Origin: Phallusia fumigata
Taxonomy: Eukaryota; Chordata; Ascidiacea; Phlebobranchia; Ascidiidae
DNA length: 22,475 nt
Assembly: GCA_008931825.1 (NCBI GenBank)
Contig: QXVZ01009259.1
Coordinates: 1 to 22,475, forward strand
Reading direction: 5' to 3'
Positions 1 through 12,145 of this stretch are shown piece by piece (position 1 is the stretch's first letter; every line of letters begins with the position of its first letter). The notes beneath the pieces were generated by a model, which was given only the letters and a program-made list of their open reading frames with translations, ran no database searches and was not told the DNA's origin. A program made the translations under genes and the position numbers.

Positions 1-3000
1 TTTGACTCGATGAAGGGCGACGCTTTTGGTGAAGCCGCCAAGTTATAGCGCCACAGCGATCCCTAAATCCCTGCCACACCACTAGAAAGTGTGTGGGACA
101 TCGGGAAAGTCACAAGTCACTTAACCTTGCGAAAAAACTACCGTAACAGTATAACGAGGAATTTTTAGGAAAAATCAAACAAGTCTCTGGCTTATGAGGC
201 CATAAAAGGGTTATACGGCCCAAATAAAAAAGGAGTCCCGAACGATTTAACATGGGAAACTGAAGCGGTACTTACCGCTACCGCACTTTACTGACGCCTA
301 GTGTTTATACTGAAATGTGGAGAGGCTTACGATTGCTTTTAAAACACCGCCAGCTGTTTTCTAGGCGATGCCGTTGCGCATTAGATTGGAGGGTTTTTAC
401 TTAACATTATTTTCAGTCAGGTTCCGTGGCGGGTTTAAATGGAGCCTTAGAAGCTTTTTTCTTGGATTAAAAATACATGTACAACGCGCTTTCACCATGC
501 CTTAATTTTAAACTACTGTTGTTTTCGTTTGAAAATGTTGCGGCAAGTCGTTCAACTAATTCGCGATTTGTGGCTGTTGTATTTGTTTACGCATGTGTCA
601 TGCACGTGTTACCAACCACATGGAGACAGTCACCAGCATTTACGTCACACCTGCGAGATCGCCACCACCGATCAGGAATTAATTAGTGACCACGTATCAA
701 ATCGTGTTTATCGTCCACGGTTTCAAGCACACCGTTATAGTGCTGCAGTTAGCCTGACCCGACAGCACCTCAGTTCACGGCGAGGACGACACGGTTGTTT
801 GACCCGTAATCTGTCATCATTAGAAATACTGCTGCGCAGCTTACGAGTAGTTTAACCTGGAGAAATTCAGATTTTACGTCGCAGTGATGGTGATCACAAT
901 TCGTCACTCATTGTGCTCGATTCGCACCGTCTGTGTTTCTTTTGGGTAAAAAACAAGCCTGTTATTTTGTTTTTCGTTAAGGTTTTTGTATGCGTTCCTG
1001 CTGTCTCCCATAGGCGACGAATCTAAAGTAAAAGGAATCGAGCCCTGGGGCTCCAAATTTCGGTTGCGTCATCGTTCTCCCAAACAACCTAAAGGTCATT
1101 TAAATAGGAACCGATGCAAAACGAGCTCGTTTTAATAATTACATGTCACGGTGAACCGGTCGTACCTTTTCTTCTTGCAATAAAAATTAATCGCATAGTT
1201 TAGCGTTGGCTCGGCGAGACGTTTTGTTGCAACAGTTGTCATAATAAGCTGTCTCGGGTAAGCAGATTATCATCGCGGAGCCGAGCGTCGTCGGCTGCCG
1301 CTCGTTCGTTTGTGTTTGTGGGCTTTGCGATCGCGGCGCAGTATATCACGATTTATGACGATCGGCGGAGCTTACATGATTGTCAATCGCGATAAAATTT
1401 CGCTATCTTATACACGCGCCCTGCAGTAGCAATTCAAACATGATAGTGTGCATATGATCCACCTGGTGGGATCCTGTGAAGCCAGGAAGTCATTGCTGAC
1501 GCAGTTGCAGTTTTGTGCAATTTAAGACCGAATTTAACCGTTTTCATTTATCAAGTTTTCAGAACATGTTGAGCTTTTTACCAACTTTAATCACAACAAT
1601 TTTTAAAATATTATTTCTAACACTGGTACCGTTCTTAAACTTTTTAGTAGCCATGGAACTTTCCTGTTCCTTGCTCCATCACCCTATCACGCGGAATTCA
1701 CCTTGACGCAAGTGTTTGCAATTCTATTTCCGGGCTGTAAATACGAATTATAAGAGACGCCCCTACTTTCCAGCTTATGTTTGTTGAAGGTTACTTCCCT
1801 TTCCCATAGTCGCTCGCTCGCCCGACAGGATGCACCGGGTCACTGACGAGAAATCAAACTTTTTCGCGCTTTCGTATCCTTTCCTATTGGTTTCTCGCCT
1901 CCGTACTGGATGGTAATTGACTGGAATGAGAAGACATGCGCGATGTGACAGGAAAGCCAGTGAGTGAGCGCGCGCCACCGTCCGCCTTCCATTTGTTGCC
2001 AAACAAATTGCTCAGCGCTTAGCTTGTTGTCGCCACAGTCCAAGTTCAAAAGCGTTTCCAATTCGCGACAGCGTCAACGCGAATCTCAACAGCGTCAAAA
2101 CTATCACTGGAGCACATCTATCGCGACAAGATTTTGTTGGTACATTGACAAAATGTTTAAGATTTCCAGCGAAGCGTCATGTCAACAACAGGGTGTTGCA
2201 ACGTAGAATAAAACGCTTACTGTAAATACGCTTTTTTACTTTCTAGACGTGTTGATTGAAATGCATGTCAGTTTTGCGTCGAATAGTCACATATGTGTGC
2301 GATATACTGTTAACCTTGTATTGTCAACCGAATGAATTCTTTGTCTTGGGTGCAAAGCAACGCTTGCCATATTCGGTGCGCTAGTCTTTTTCAGAGCCAG
2401 AGCTTAGAGGAATATGACTCGAGGCGCAGGATCTCTCGCGACCCGTTCCACTTGCAGGTTGCAACTGCCAACGTGACTGGACCGAGGCTGTCAACTTAGC
2501 TTGATGTCTTGGTTTGTAACGTGTCAGGAACGGTGAGGTGGAGAAAAAAATTAATTATAGCCGCGCCATTGCTCGAAAGCGGAATCGTGCAACATGAGTA
2601 CGTGGTAACCAAGATAGCAATCTTTGTATGTGATCTATCAGCGCTTAGCGGTGGTAAACTTACTTTGACAAGTCACCTAGGTACGTTAACTGGTTTCGTA
2701 ACACTGACGTTGCGTCAGTTGCCCTTTCGAATAGGCCACACTTGGCGCATGTTCGCCCAAATCTGCAAAAGGTTGAACGGGCAAAAGGCAACACCAACCT
2801 CCATCCACAGTTAACATTTAATTGCCGTTACCGTTGACAACAAAGATGTTTACAGCGTGGAATACACGGAAAATCTTCCAATATCCACGGCTGGATTTAC
2901 AAAATATCCTATATGCCATATATGTACTTTATCGAACTTTAAGCTACTTGAACGAAATGCGAAGTCACGATGGAGCGGGCTCGTTCGCAAACGATAGTGC

Positions 3001-3021
3001 GCCCAATTTTACAGGTGTTAC

Positions 3022-3472
3022 CGCGCGACGTTTTATTTGTCGTTAGTGCCCAGGTTATTCTGTGTACGCGGCGATTTAAGCCATCACCAACTTCCGCTCG
3101 ATAGCCTTTTTGCTTCGTACGTCAATCACCGGCCGTCGCTACCTGAATCGAGACCTTACATTGGCCGACGATTCGCCGTTGCGGCGCCAACAGCTATTGC
3201 TGACGCCCTCTCGGCCACTGTCATTGCAATGGCATGTCAAAGGTCANCGCGCGACGTTTTATTTGTCGTTAGTGCCCAGGTTATTCTGTGTACGCGGCGA
3301 TTTAAGCCATCACCAACTTCCGCTCGATAGCCTTTTTGCTTCGTACGTCAATCACCGGCCGTCGCTACCTGAATCGAGACCTTACATTGGCCGACGATTC
3401 GCCGTTGCGGCGCCAACAGCTATTGCTGACGCCCTCTCGGCCACTGTCATTGCAATGGCATGTCAAAGGTCA
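3022..3472. repeat. Exact 225-bp direct duplication separated by one N (assembly join)
   Basis: Bases 3022-3246 and 3248-3472 are identical as far as I can compare by eye, with only the N at 3247 between them. This is the signature of two contigs whose overlapping ends were placed side by side instead of merged. The true locus most likely has one copy. Confidence 0.85.
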
Positions 3473-4289
3473 AGGTGCTGTAATATACCGTAGCCGCGTG
3501 TTAGCGCATTTATCTTACCCCGTTTATGGGAGAAACACATTTCAGGTAATGTCCGTCAAATTGCGTGCCTGCGATACATAATAATGCAAACATAAGGTGC
3601 GAACACAAAAGGACACTTGCATTGTGTATCGATGACAAGTTTTCAATTATCAACTTTCTCGCTGTGTGAAAAAGGTCGTAAACACCTGCTTGAACGATAT
3701 TTTTCTGCAGCTGTAAGTGCAGTTGCGAGGCAAAGTAATAACAGGCATGTTGTTGTGTTTGTCGGTAATGCTGTTGTGTAACCAGCAATCCGTCTTATGT
3801 AACGTTTGTTTAAAGCCAGTATCCAAACACCTTTGCTCGGCTACGAACAGCGGCCTCTTGTGATTAAACGCACACATGTATTACACCGCTGGTTAGCGCT
3901 CGCCGCGAAGCGTAGCTTAATGCCGGAACACAGCGTTCTGGACAACACACTGGTCGCCTGCGGATTAACAATCGCGAGTGAAGTGCAAGTTTATAATTCC
4001 ACGCTCACTTGTAATTGGCCAGGCGACGCGAGACTTAATCTGCGGTGATCGGTGACGCCAACAAACAAGCTCACTGGAAAGTGTGACCTTCGAAATGCGG
4101 AAGCGACCTGTCCGCCACCAGGCGCCTAATCTGATTACCTAGTGATGAGCCGCTCACGCCACTCAAAATCGAGTGGTCACAAGGCCCTGGCGATAGCTCT
4201 CCGCGACACACGTCACACTGCAGTGACGTCATCGCTTGATAATCTCTTGTTATGCCACCAACGCTGACTGATAGTGCAACAACAAGTTC

Positions 4290-4290
4290 N
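4290..4290. other. Single-N assembly join without flanking duplication
   Basis: One undetermined base. No repeated sequence is visible on its two sides, so missing sequence of unknown length is possible. The surrounding open frame 4252-4692 crosses it and is unreliable for that reason as well. Confidence 0.7.
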
Positions 4291-6778
4291 ATAGAGATTG
4301 ATGGTATTCGTTTCGTGCTACTCGCACTAACGCATTGTTATTCCCAAAATAATCACGGATTCCCTCAAAAACACGTCACCTGTAAAATGCCACGGTGTTT
4401 TCTGTTTCATATGTATCAGTTCGCCAATACAACGCTGTTGGTACAACAAAAGCAAGTGACTAACGTCGACCGCTTATGGAAGCGTCCGTCAGAACTTGTT
4501 TTCGGCCGCAAACAGATTGGAAAAGGTTGCGCTTACCTTGTGGTAGTCCCCAGTGCCCGCTGTTGGTGCAACGTCTCGCCATGTTGCAAGCTCAATTTTG
4601 CGTGCCGCGTGTCAACAAACAGACTAGCTGCCGTCAGCACGCGACACGTGCGACATGCTGCTACCCCTGACTCTGGTGAAAAGATCGAATAAACTTAGGA
4701 AAATAAGATACGGACATGAAGAGTAGCTTAATTATGCACTAATGATGACAACAGCGATTGTCGGAACGTTTGCAATAAAATGTGTTCACTAAATACAAGT
4801 TCTATGGCAGTTATGATTTTATTTAAGGTCGAATAACTTTGTCCATTGTGGATTTGGGAAGGTGAACGACAAAGTGATTGATCGAGATTTTTTCTTTGAT
4901 ATAAATAAATGTATGGAAGACCGTTGGTAATAAATGAACTTCGGTCGTTGAAGCAAAATGTTGTTTTTGTAAACCTGCCTATATATAGACCAACTGGACA
5001 GTGATATAATTTGATTTTAGTTTTCGACAAAATTTGTAACAAATTGTCGTGTTTTGTGTTTTGTCTTTTCCTCGAATTGTAATGGGTTACTAGCCGCCCC
5101 TTACAATTTCTTATTGATCAGAAATTTGCAACTATGTAAGGGAAAACAAGTCGAGATATGTTAAGATTAAGCAGCGTTGTCAGGTTTTGTTGTTCCACTC
5201 TGCGATTCTTTTATTAACCTCGGTAGTTTCCACGAAAATAGATGGATAAATGTTGCTACTTTGGTGTAGGAAAGCACCTACAAAACAAGCAGGCGGTTTT
5301 GGCTTCATCGGGCCGGATTATTACGTCAGTGGTGTTCAATGTTTTGGATAATTTTACTCTTTCCAAACACGTAGTTAAGAAGCCCCTAATTTAACACCCT
5401 TTGAAGGCTTTTTGTTTCCATTTGCATATATATGTTTGATAAACACCGTAAAATATGACTACCTTTTTGACCCACAGTAACCGAAACTTATATTTACCAC
5501 CCGGTGTGCTTACACTGCATTACGTCATTTTATTGCACGTTCAAGCGGCGCCGTTAGTGCAGCTTTGCAATCGAATATCGCTTGTTGGTTGGGTGTGGCG
5601 GTCGCTCTTCAATATGAGACCCTGACCCTCCGACCCCCGCCTACTCATCGCCTGCTACGAACCCCGTCTGTTGCGGTCATTATTAAACGCGCAACGCAAT
5701 GTGACACCAGTGTGTGGAGCCCCTTGTCAACAGCCGACACAGCGTCCAATGACCCAAAGCAAAAAATACGACGTTTATGAAGCAACATCTTCGACTCGGC
5801 GTTAACGATTTCGCCTTAGCTGTCCGATTCTCGCTAGTTCGTGCAACTCGAACCAAGCTAGGAAGCATGCGGCTGGGGTCTACTCAGCACCTCGGGCCCA
5901 ACAACGACCGATGTGCGTCGACCCGGCAAGGCGACAGACTCCAGTTGATTGCGCTTGGATGTTTTCTGTTTTCCTGCTCGCCGGCTTTCACACTTCCCGA
6001 CTTTTTTCACCTGCGTCATAAAGCGGAAAACCTCGACAACCCTGTCGTGGCAGTTGCGCGCCTTGAACGAAACTGTACACCCTGGTGATCTAGGGTTTCG
6101 ACAGGCTGCTCGCCATGACGTGACTGTGCTAATAAACTGTGGAGCGTGGTCCAAAGTAAATTTTAGACACCTTTCTGCAAAACGGTAAGCCGATACTGAA
6201 ATTTCAATTGCCCTGTCTGCTTAGAACCGTCAGCAGCTGTGCAAGATGAAGAATTTTCCCGACGAAAATAAATTTGCTCACAAATAGCTATGAGCCACAG
6301 GCAACGCCGTAAATTCAAATAGATGTTTTTTTTCGGAACAGTATTTGTATTTACACGCACAGGGATATAAAAACGCACATGGAAGTAAGGTAAAATACAC
6401 GAAACATCTTCGGAATATTATAATTTCACTGCCCTCGCACATCGCGTGGACACTTAGAGATGTAGACGGATTTCAGGTCGCGCAGAAGAACGAGTTCAAA
6501 ATCACGTCCAGTCATCCGAGCGACTAATTGGCTGCGCCCTGTAACTCCGGAAACAGTGGTAATAAACCGTGGCGTGGATGGGATCTGTTGCGTCGTGCTC
6601 GATTACTTCGCGGTTGCCACAGGCGAATGCTGTGGAACTCATACCGACTACTTTCACCGTGTTGTAGTGCTGGTGCACACGGGAATTGTTAACAATTTTG
6701 GATATTTTGAGCCCATAAGTTTGGCATTGCACTATGACGTCGTTTCCTGTTCACGCGTATCCTCACCTCCGCCGCTAA

Positions 6779-6784
6779 TTTATT
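6779..6784 (-). terminator. Polyadenylation signal of the left FoxI gene
   Basis: A canonical AATAAA on the minus strand lies 94 nt past the TGA stop of the left FoxI gene. It is the first such hexamer downstream, which would give a short 3' UTR of about 110-130 nt. The call rests on motif and position only. Confidence 0.6.
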
Positions 6785-6877
6785 CGGAGCGTCACGGGAG
6801 AATGTTTCGCATCCCCGCTCGTCTGGCGGAAAGGGAAATGGCGGCATTTGAACACTCGAGCACCCTCGTGAGAGGTA

Positions 6878-7649
6878 TCACATCCTGGTGTATGGCCGCT
6901 GGATTAAGTTATTCACACTGAAATTGAATTGCCGTTGGGTGCTTTGCGGCGGGGTTAGGTGTGGCGAGTACTGGTTGGACTGTCCACTGAAGGGTCCGCT
7001 GGACGCTGGGAACGTGTGCCCCAGGGCGTAGTGTCCGGGATACTGCGCAGCGCTCTGGTGGCTTAACGCTGATGAGGAACTGTGCGCGAAATTGGCGTAT
7101 CGGGCAACTTCCAGCTGCGACTGACTAGCAGCCGGTCGGAACTCCGGAAGGATACTGGCCGCCACCGCTGCGCTGAGACTACCTACACCGTTTGGTGAGG
7201 TCGGGGTGATCTGCTGTGCCTGCGAAGTCGCGTTTTGGTATTGCTGCTGTTTGATTTCTTGCGACATCATGTCCACGCTTGAACCGTCCGAATGCGAGCT
7301 ATTTTGAGCGTGGGGCGATGTGAGGGCTTGCTGCTCATGCAGGGGTATTTCAGCGTTTTGGGACACACCATTGGACTGGTCGGATGCAGCAGTCATCGCC
7401 GAACCGTGAATGGGCGAGGACATCTGTGCCTGCTGGTGATGCAAGCTTCCGCTGTCTTCTCGCCGTTGCTGTTGGACGTCGCTCCCGTAGCTCATCGAGT
7501 CTGGTGACGTGGTAAATTTGTGCGAAAGCGAAGAAGCGGCGAAGGAGGCTGCGGTCGAGTAACAGTGAGGGATCTTGGGTAAATTGAAGTCCTCTGGTCG
7601 GTCGGGCTTGCTCTCGGCGGTTTGAATGTCCCGGCGTTTACGTCTGCGT
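6878..7649 (-). CDS. FoxI: FoxI forkhead transcription factor, exon 2 (C-terminal region)
   Basis: This is the second and last coding exon of the left FoxI gene, residues 232-487, entered from a TTTTTAG acceptor at 7650. It completes Arg231 and starts with a basic run (RRRRKRRD) that extends the forkhead and probably serves as a nuclear localisation signal, as in vertebrate FoxI proteins. The rest is a low-complexity Ser/Gln/Ala/His-rich activation-type region. It ends with NFSVNNLI at about 473-480, close to the FSVNSLI motif found at the C-terminus of vertebrate FoxI proteins, and the stop is TGA at 6880-6878. The first Met inside the exon is at 7495, but the frame is open all the way back to the acceptor, so 7649 is an exon boundary and not a translation start. 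The length (256 residues after the domain) is in the normal range for the family. Confidence 0.94.
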
Positions 7650-8616
7650 CTAAAAACACAACAGAAATCTTTTTTACTGCTGTTGCTTTACGCTATAATA
7701 GTTTTCAAATGGAATGTTATAAAGGCTTATCTCATCCACACCGAGCACCACAAATTCATTGTGAAGGCGAAATTCTAGTTTGTTTCTGTTGTCATTAAGT
7801 AAACGAGCGTTAAAACAATTAGTCGGAATGTAAACAGTACAAGGTGGAGGTGACGCATACCCGCCAAATGTCGAAGCGCTTGTAAATCAGCGGTTCCAAA
7901 GCGCCAACAAAATCGGGCCAGGTTGGGCTGAGTGACGGGACCAGGGCGAGCCTAATTATTATCAACCGACTTTCATAACTGCGATGTTTACGCCAACAGC
8001 CTTATCGCGACACGCCATCGCAGCAGGTTCGCGCGAAGACGCCACGGAGCAAAGTTCACGCGCAGTGTCACTGAGCGACGGTGCTGGAATCTCGCGCGAC
8101 CATCAGCGCGGTCTGTGCGCGAGCGATGTGCGATAATCCGCGCTTAGCTTGATCGTTTATTGCCCCAACAGTGGCGTGGCTGTTCGCATAAGCTGTATTC
8201 AAATGACTAGTTCTGCTCGGTCTTGGCGCCCTGTGGGGTAAGCTGTTCACCATCGCCAGATAACGATACTATTAAAGATGGCCGGCGATTATAGACGGAC
8301 TACTACATGTTGCAAATGTCACTCGCCGCCGCCTCTGTGTTCGTTGGTAACATTACGTCCCACGGGGAGTTTGCAACGCGCGTCGTTGTAAACTATGCAT
8401 TAACCGTGCAATGTTTTATAATCCAACGTCAAGCGATCATTAATCATCATCACAGCTCGGCCAAGCAACGCAGCAGAACTTTTTTTCCAGGTCGCGTTCG
8501 ACGTCAAACACTTGTGGGCGATGATAAACTCCGTGTTTAGGCATCAACATCCGATTCTGTTGACGCAGGTCTATAATCGACCCGGTGAAATTTTAGTTGC
8601 CCCAACATGTCGAGAC

Positions 8617-8838
8617 CTCATCAGTGACTTTTTAGTTTACCACGCTGTATACAAACGTTAAAAAACAATTTTGCTTGCTACGATGATTGTTAAACTGCAA
8701 AAGGCGTTGTTCCGTCGACCGTCAACANCTCATCAGTGACTTTTTAGTTTACCACGCTATATACAAACGTTAAAAAACAATATTGCTTGCAACGATGATG
8801 GTTAAACTGCAAAGGTGTTGTTCCGTCGACCGTCAACA
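8617..8838. repeat. Duplicated 111/110-bp segment around an N (probable allelic join)
   Basis: Bases 8617-8727 and 8729-8838 are the same sequence with about six differences (several substitutions and a one-base deletion), split by the N at 8728. About 95% identity right across a scaffold join points to two haplotypes of one locus. Confidence 0.8.
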
Positions 8839-10136
8839 CTTGATTGCTGCTATGTTCTGCGATGCGGAACGCTCCACTCTTGCACAAAACCACAGCTTTC
8901 CTTTGGGGCTGTGTTTACACTCGTTTCTCTTATGTGGTTTTGAGATGCCTGAACTGGGGCTCTCAATTGTTTTGCCGACCATATGGGCGGTTTTGGATCA
9001 ACAGTTACAGTAACGAAGTAACGAAACATTGGTTAACATTTGCTCAGACTGTGCAAATTTTTCTGTGACTTTGCACAGTGTCGAACTCGAGAACTTTTAT
9101 ACCAAGTACTGGCGGGACAATAACCAAAATCAATGTTTTACCGAACAATCATTTTAGGTTTAGTTCCCACGTTTTGGGCCAACTTATAAAGGGCAATCTG
9201 TTCATAGTCGCTGGTTTTGCGTTGGATCAAATACGGCCAACGCGGGTCAGGGATAACCACGGCTCGTCTGGGGGCGTTTCAAAACAACCGCGACTCAGCA
9301 TCGGGGTTCGGGAGTCCCGGCTGTTTTGAGATTTGCGGCAAGGCCGAGTTCGAACGTGGGAAAAGCGGAAGCAACAAACGCGACTCGGGGCCGCCGACAC
9401 CTGTCTTTCATGAAACCATTTGCTATTGCGACACGCTGTGCGACGGTGAATGATGCGACGGCAAGTACCCTCGTATGAAATTGTCGCCAATCTTAATTCC
9501 GACGTGGCCGCTCGCAGACGCCTAGATAGACAGGCTGTACATGGGACAGAATCCGATGACTAACCCTAATTGAAAGCCGACCAAGCGCGAAAACTATGCG
9601 TCTAATCTTCGTCCGTGTCTTAATTTGGGGTGCTTTACAGGCCAAGGGATGCTGCGATTTTAATACAGGCTTGTAGTCTGCCTTTTTAGCTGTGCACAGC
9701 GTAACATTTTGATTAAATTACCACGCCAATATTTAAAAGAAGTTTGATTGGCATGAAACGAATCGCAGAGGTTTTATTTGTTGCCCAAACAGACCAGAAT
9801 ACGGGTAACTCCGCCACAATTTACATCACAGTTTAAAACAAAGCGATGGTGTCAGTGATGTAGGATCAAAGTCATAACGACATTGTTTTGGTTAAATACA
9901 CTAAAACCAGGTTCAAACTTTGGTGTTTAATTTCCAATCTAAGCCCTCGCTTGTAGCAAAATGCGATTAACGCTTAACAAAAATCCCAGAAAAATTACCT
10001 CTTATTTATTTGTGGCGGTCGCGCCGTGCTGGCCGAACCTGACTTCAAACTGTTTTATTTCACTGCACCAGTTGCAAGAACCCCCTTGCACTGTCCGTGT
10101 CGGTGTATCACATGTCCCAATTGTTTTCTTGCCCTA

Positions 10137-10359
10137 ACTGTCGCCAGTCGCCTTTAACCTGCGCCTGTGACCACTGAATCAACGCCGACTTGCATTACAA
10201 AAGCTCTTCCTGTGCTTTGTTGCCTGCTTGCCGCAATTGCTTTTGTTNACTGTCGCCAGTCGCCTTTAACCTGCGCCTGTGACCACTGAATCAACGCCGA
10301 CTTGCATTACAAAAGCTCTTCCTGTGCTTTGTTGCCTGGTTGCCGCAATTGCTTTTGTT
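10137..10359. repeat. Duplicated 111-bp segment around an N (assembly join)
   Basis: Bases 10137-10247 and 10249-10359 match with a single C/G difference and are split by the N at 10248. The right copy runs on without a break into the first copy of the larger duplication that follows. Confidence 0.8.
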
Positions 10360-11495
10360 AGGCCGATCTAAGAAGTGATTTTATCAAAAGCACTTCTATG
10401 GCATGACAAGCGTCCTATTTGGTTAAATATGTCTTGTTGTAGAAATGCAGGTTAACATTTACCCACTGTTTAGGTTACAACTGCATATTCGAACTTTTTT
10501 TAAACAAATTTCAGGGTCCAATTTGTTTTTCTTGGCTGAGTATTGGATTGCTTTTCGAATGGGCATATTTTTCTTCACATTCAAAACTAAATCGATACCA
10601 GCAAACGTTTCAGTTTTAGCCTTGATTAATCCACGCCGTAATACGCTTATCATTTAAGTACAAATCTTACAAACAGTAACGACATTCAAAAACGGGTGTG
10701 GTATAGCTTGTTGATTTCAGAGTCTCAACATTCGCTTTAGAAATCAGCGGTGGGAAGCAATCCATTGTTTTGCGACAAGCCTTGCGGTAAACGCTGGATT
10801 TAAACGCGATAGGCATGTTTACGATAAAAGTCGTGTTGTGCAGATATACATTACACGACCGTAAATGTTTCTTACCGGCGGATTGCGTACCTGTGCGCCG
10901 NTACAAAAGCTCTTCCTGTGCTTTGTTGCCTGCTTGCCGCAATTGCTTTTGTTGGGCCGAACTAAGACGTGATTTTCTCAAAAGCATTTCTATGGCGTGG
11001 TATGACCAGCGTCCTAGTTGGTTAAATATGTCTTGTTGTAGAAATGCAGGTTAACATTTGCCCACTGTTTAGGTTACGACTGCATATTCGAACTTTTTTA
11101 ACAAATTTCTGGGTCCAATTTGTTTTTCTTGGCTGAATATTAGATTGCTTTGCGAATGTGCGTATTTTTTTCGCATTCAAAACTGAATCGATACCAACAA
11201 ACGTTTCAGTTTTAGCCTTGATTGATCCACGCCGTAATACGCTTATCATTTAAGTACATATCTTACAAACAGCAACGACATTAAAAAACGGGTGTGGTAT
11301 AGCTTGTTGATTTCAGAGTCTCAACATTCGCTTTAAAAATCAGCGGTGGGAAGCAATCCATTGTTTTGCGACAAACCTTGCGGTAAACGCTGGATTTAAC
11401 GCGATAGGCATGTTTACGATAAAAGTCGTGTTGTGCAGATATACATTACACGACCGTAATAGTTTTCTACCGGCGGGTTGCGTACCTGTGCGCCG
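10308..11495. repeat. Duplicated segment of about 593 bp around an N (probable allelic join)
   Basis: Bases 10308-10900 and 10902-11495 align end to end, with roughly 30 substitutions and several small indels (about 5% divergence), split by the N at 10901. Both copies start at TACAAAAGC and end at GTGCGCCG exactly at the join boundaries. That is expected for overlapping haplotype contigs and not for an ancient tandem repeat. Confidence 0.8.
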
Positions 11496-12145
11496 CCATG
11501 TTGCCGCAATTCATCGAAGGCCGTAATTAAACCCAGTAACTCGACGATGCCGATTCGTATCGCGTCACCAACTCAACGCTTGTCATTCTTTTGCCAAATA
11601 TTAGCGCCCATAGGATTTTCCGATGGATGATAAGGCGCGATCGCGGCGCTGCCGAGATCTAATCCTCTTACGTCGTTGGTAAATTGTTTACGTTCAAATT
11701 TCCTGAGTTTGGCGATTTTGTTTATCGAGCGCGCGATCGGGCGATTTGCGGCGCGCTGGAATTCCGACTTTTCGCGCGAATCAACCCGCGATGGTCGCGC
11801 ATTTGCGTCACTCGTTACGTCACTTTGCTGAGTCGTGTTCGGCTTATATTTATTTTTGACACAGAGATCCGCACATTTGCCAAAAGCACGCGAGTTACCG
11901 TAATGCGGCGTGAACATGACATTTGGATTAACAAGCGCTATCGTGTATCGATTTCCCCAGAGCGAGACGACAAAATGGCGACGACAATGTAATAGCCATC
12001 ACGACGATGTATTAAGAAGCGCAATGTTTTTGGCTTACTTGTTTTCGTAAAATCTCACTCTATTAGAATTATCTTAATCCAAGCGCAAGCAAAGTTGATT
12101 GATATTTCGGGAAATCTTTTTTGGATTTTGTGATTATATGTGTAC

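Larger units (their letters stand above)
1..6778. other. Left flank with no supportable gene
   Basis: I looked on both strands for splice-bounded exons with family signatures, as found for the light chain gene, and recognised none. The longest frames (529-855, 2509-2814, 4252-4692 on plus; 5858-6154 on minus) are of a size expected by chance in DNA of this composition and match nothing I know. The region contains one exact 225-bp duplication around an N, another N at 4290, a palindromic CRE-type TGACGTCA at 4224-4231 and a small imperfect hairpin at 5025-5049. It is probably downstream intergenic DNA of the left FoxI gene, or introns of an unseen gene. Confidence 0.55.
7650..12145 (-). other. 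FoxI: Intron of the left FoxI gene (4496 bp as assembled)
   Basis: The intron is bounded by donor GTACAC at 12145 and acceptor TTTTTAG ending at 7650, in phase 2. It holds three N joins (8728, 10248, 10901), each flanked by duplicated sequence, so the real length is probably near 3.7 kb. Open frames inside it (for example around 9227-9490, 10667-10987 and 11573-11917) are short, match nothing I recognise and partly lie in the duplicated DNA. No second gene is supported. The intron is much larger than the corresponding one in the neighbouring paralogue (1253 bp), which would leave room for regulatory elements, although none is proven. Confidence 0.85.

Noticed and set aside
1-48. Possible C-terminal tail of a plus-strand gene (15 codons then TAG, with AATAAA at 223-228)
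   Set aside because: Fifteen open codons are not significant and the sequence is unrecognised. Only neighbouring sequence to the left could decide.
529-855. 108-codon plus-strand open frame
   Set aside because: The first ATG is internal; composition looks random, with no splice context and no similarity I recognise.
4536-4582. Minus-strand ATG followed by 15 codons and a good AAG|GTAAGC donor, resembling a first coding exon
   Set aside because: No partner exon or recognisable protein could be found; such combinations arise by chance.
4252-4692. 146-codon plus-strand open frame starting with ATG
   Set aside because: It spans the N at 4290, has no recognisable domain and biased Cys/His content, and a frame of this length is expected about once or twice by chance in a window of this size.
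6556-6921. Plus-strand frame of 121 codons overlapping the FoxI stop codon region
   Set aside because: Begins with GTG and runs antisense to the coding end and 3' UTR of FoxI; a shadow frame.
9905-9930. tRNA-like B box (GGTTCAAACT) inside the FoxI intron
   Set aside because: The T-arm stem relies on wobble pairs, and no A box or acceptor stem is present at the right distance.
10667-11249. Two similar minus-strand frames (10459-10653 and 11022-11249) suggesting a small duplicated gene
   Set aside because: They are the same non-coding segment seen twice because of the duplicated join; the copies differ by frame-disrupting indels and no protein family is recognised.
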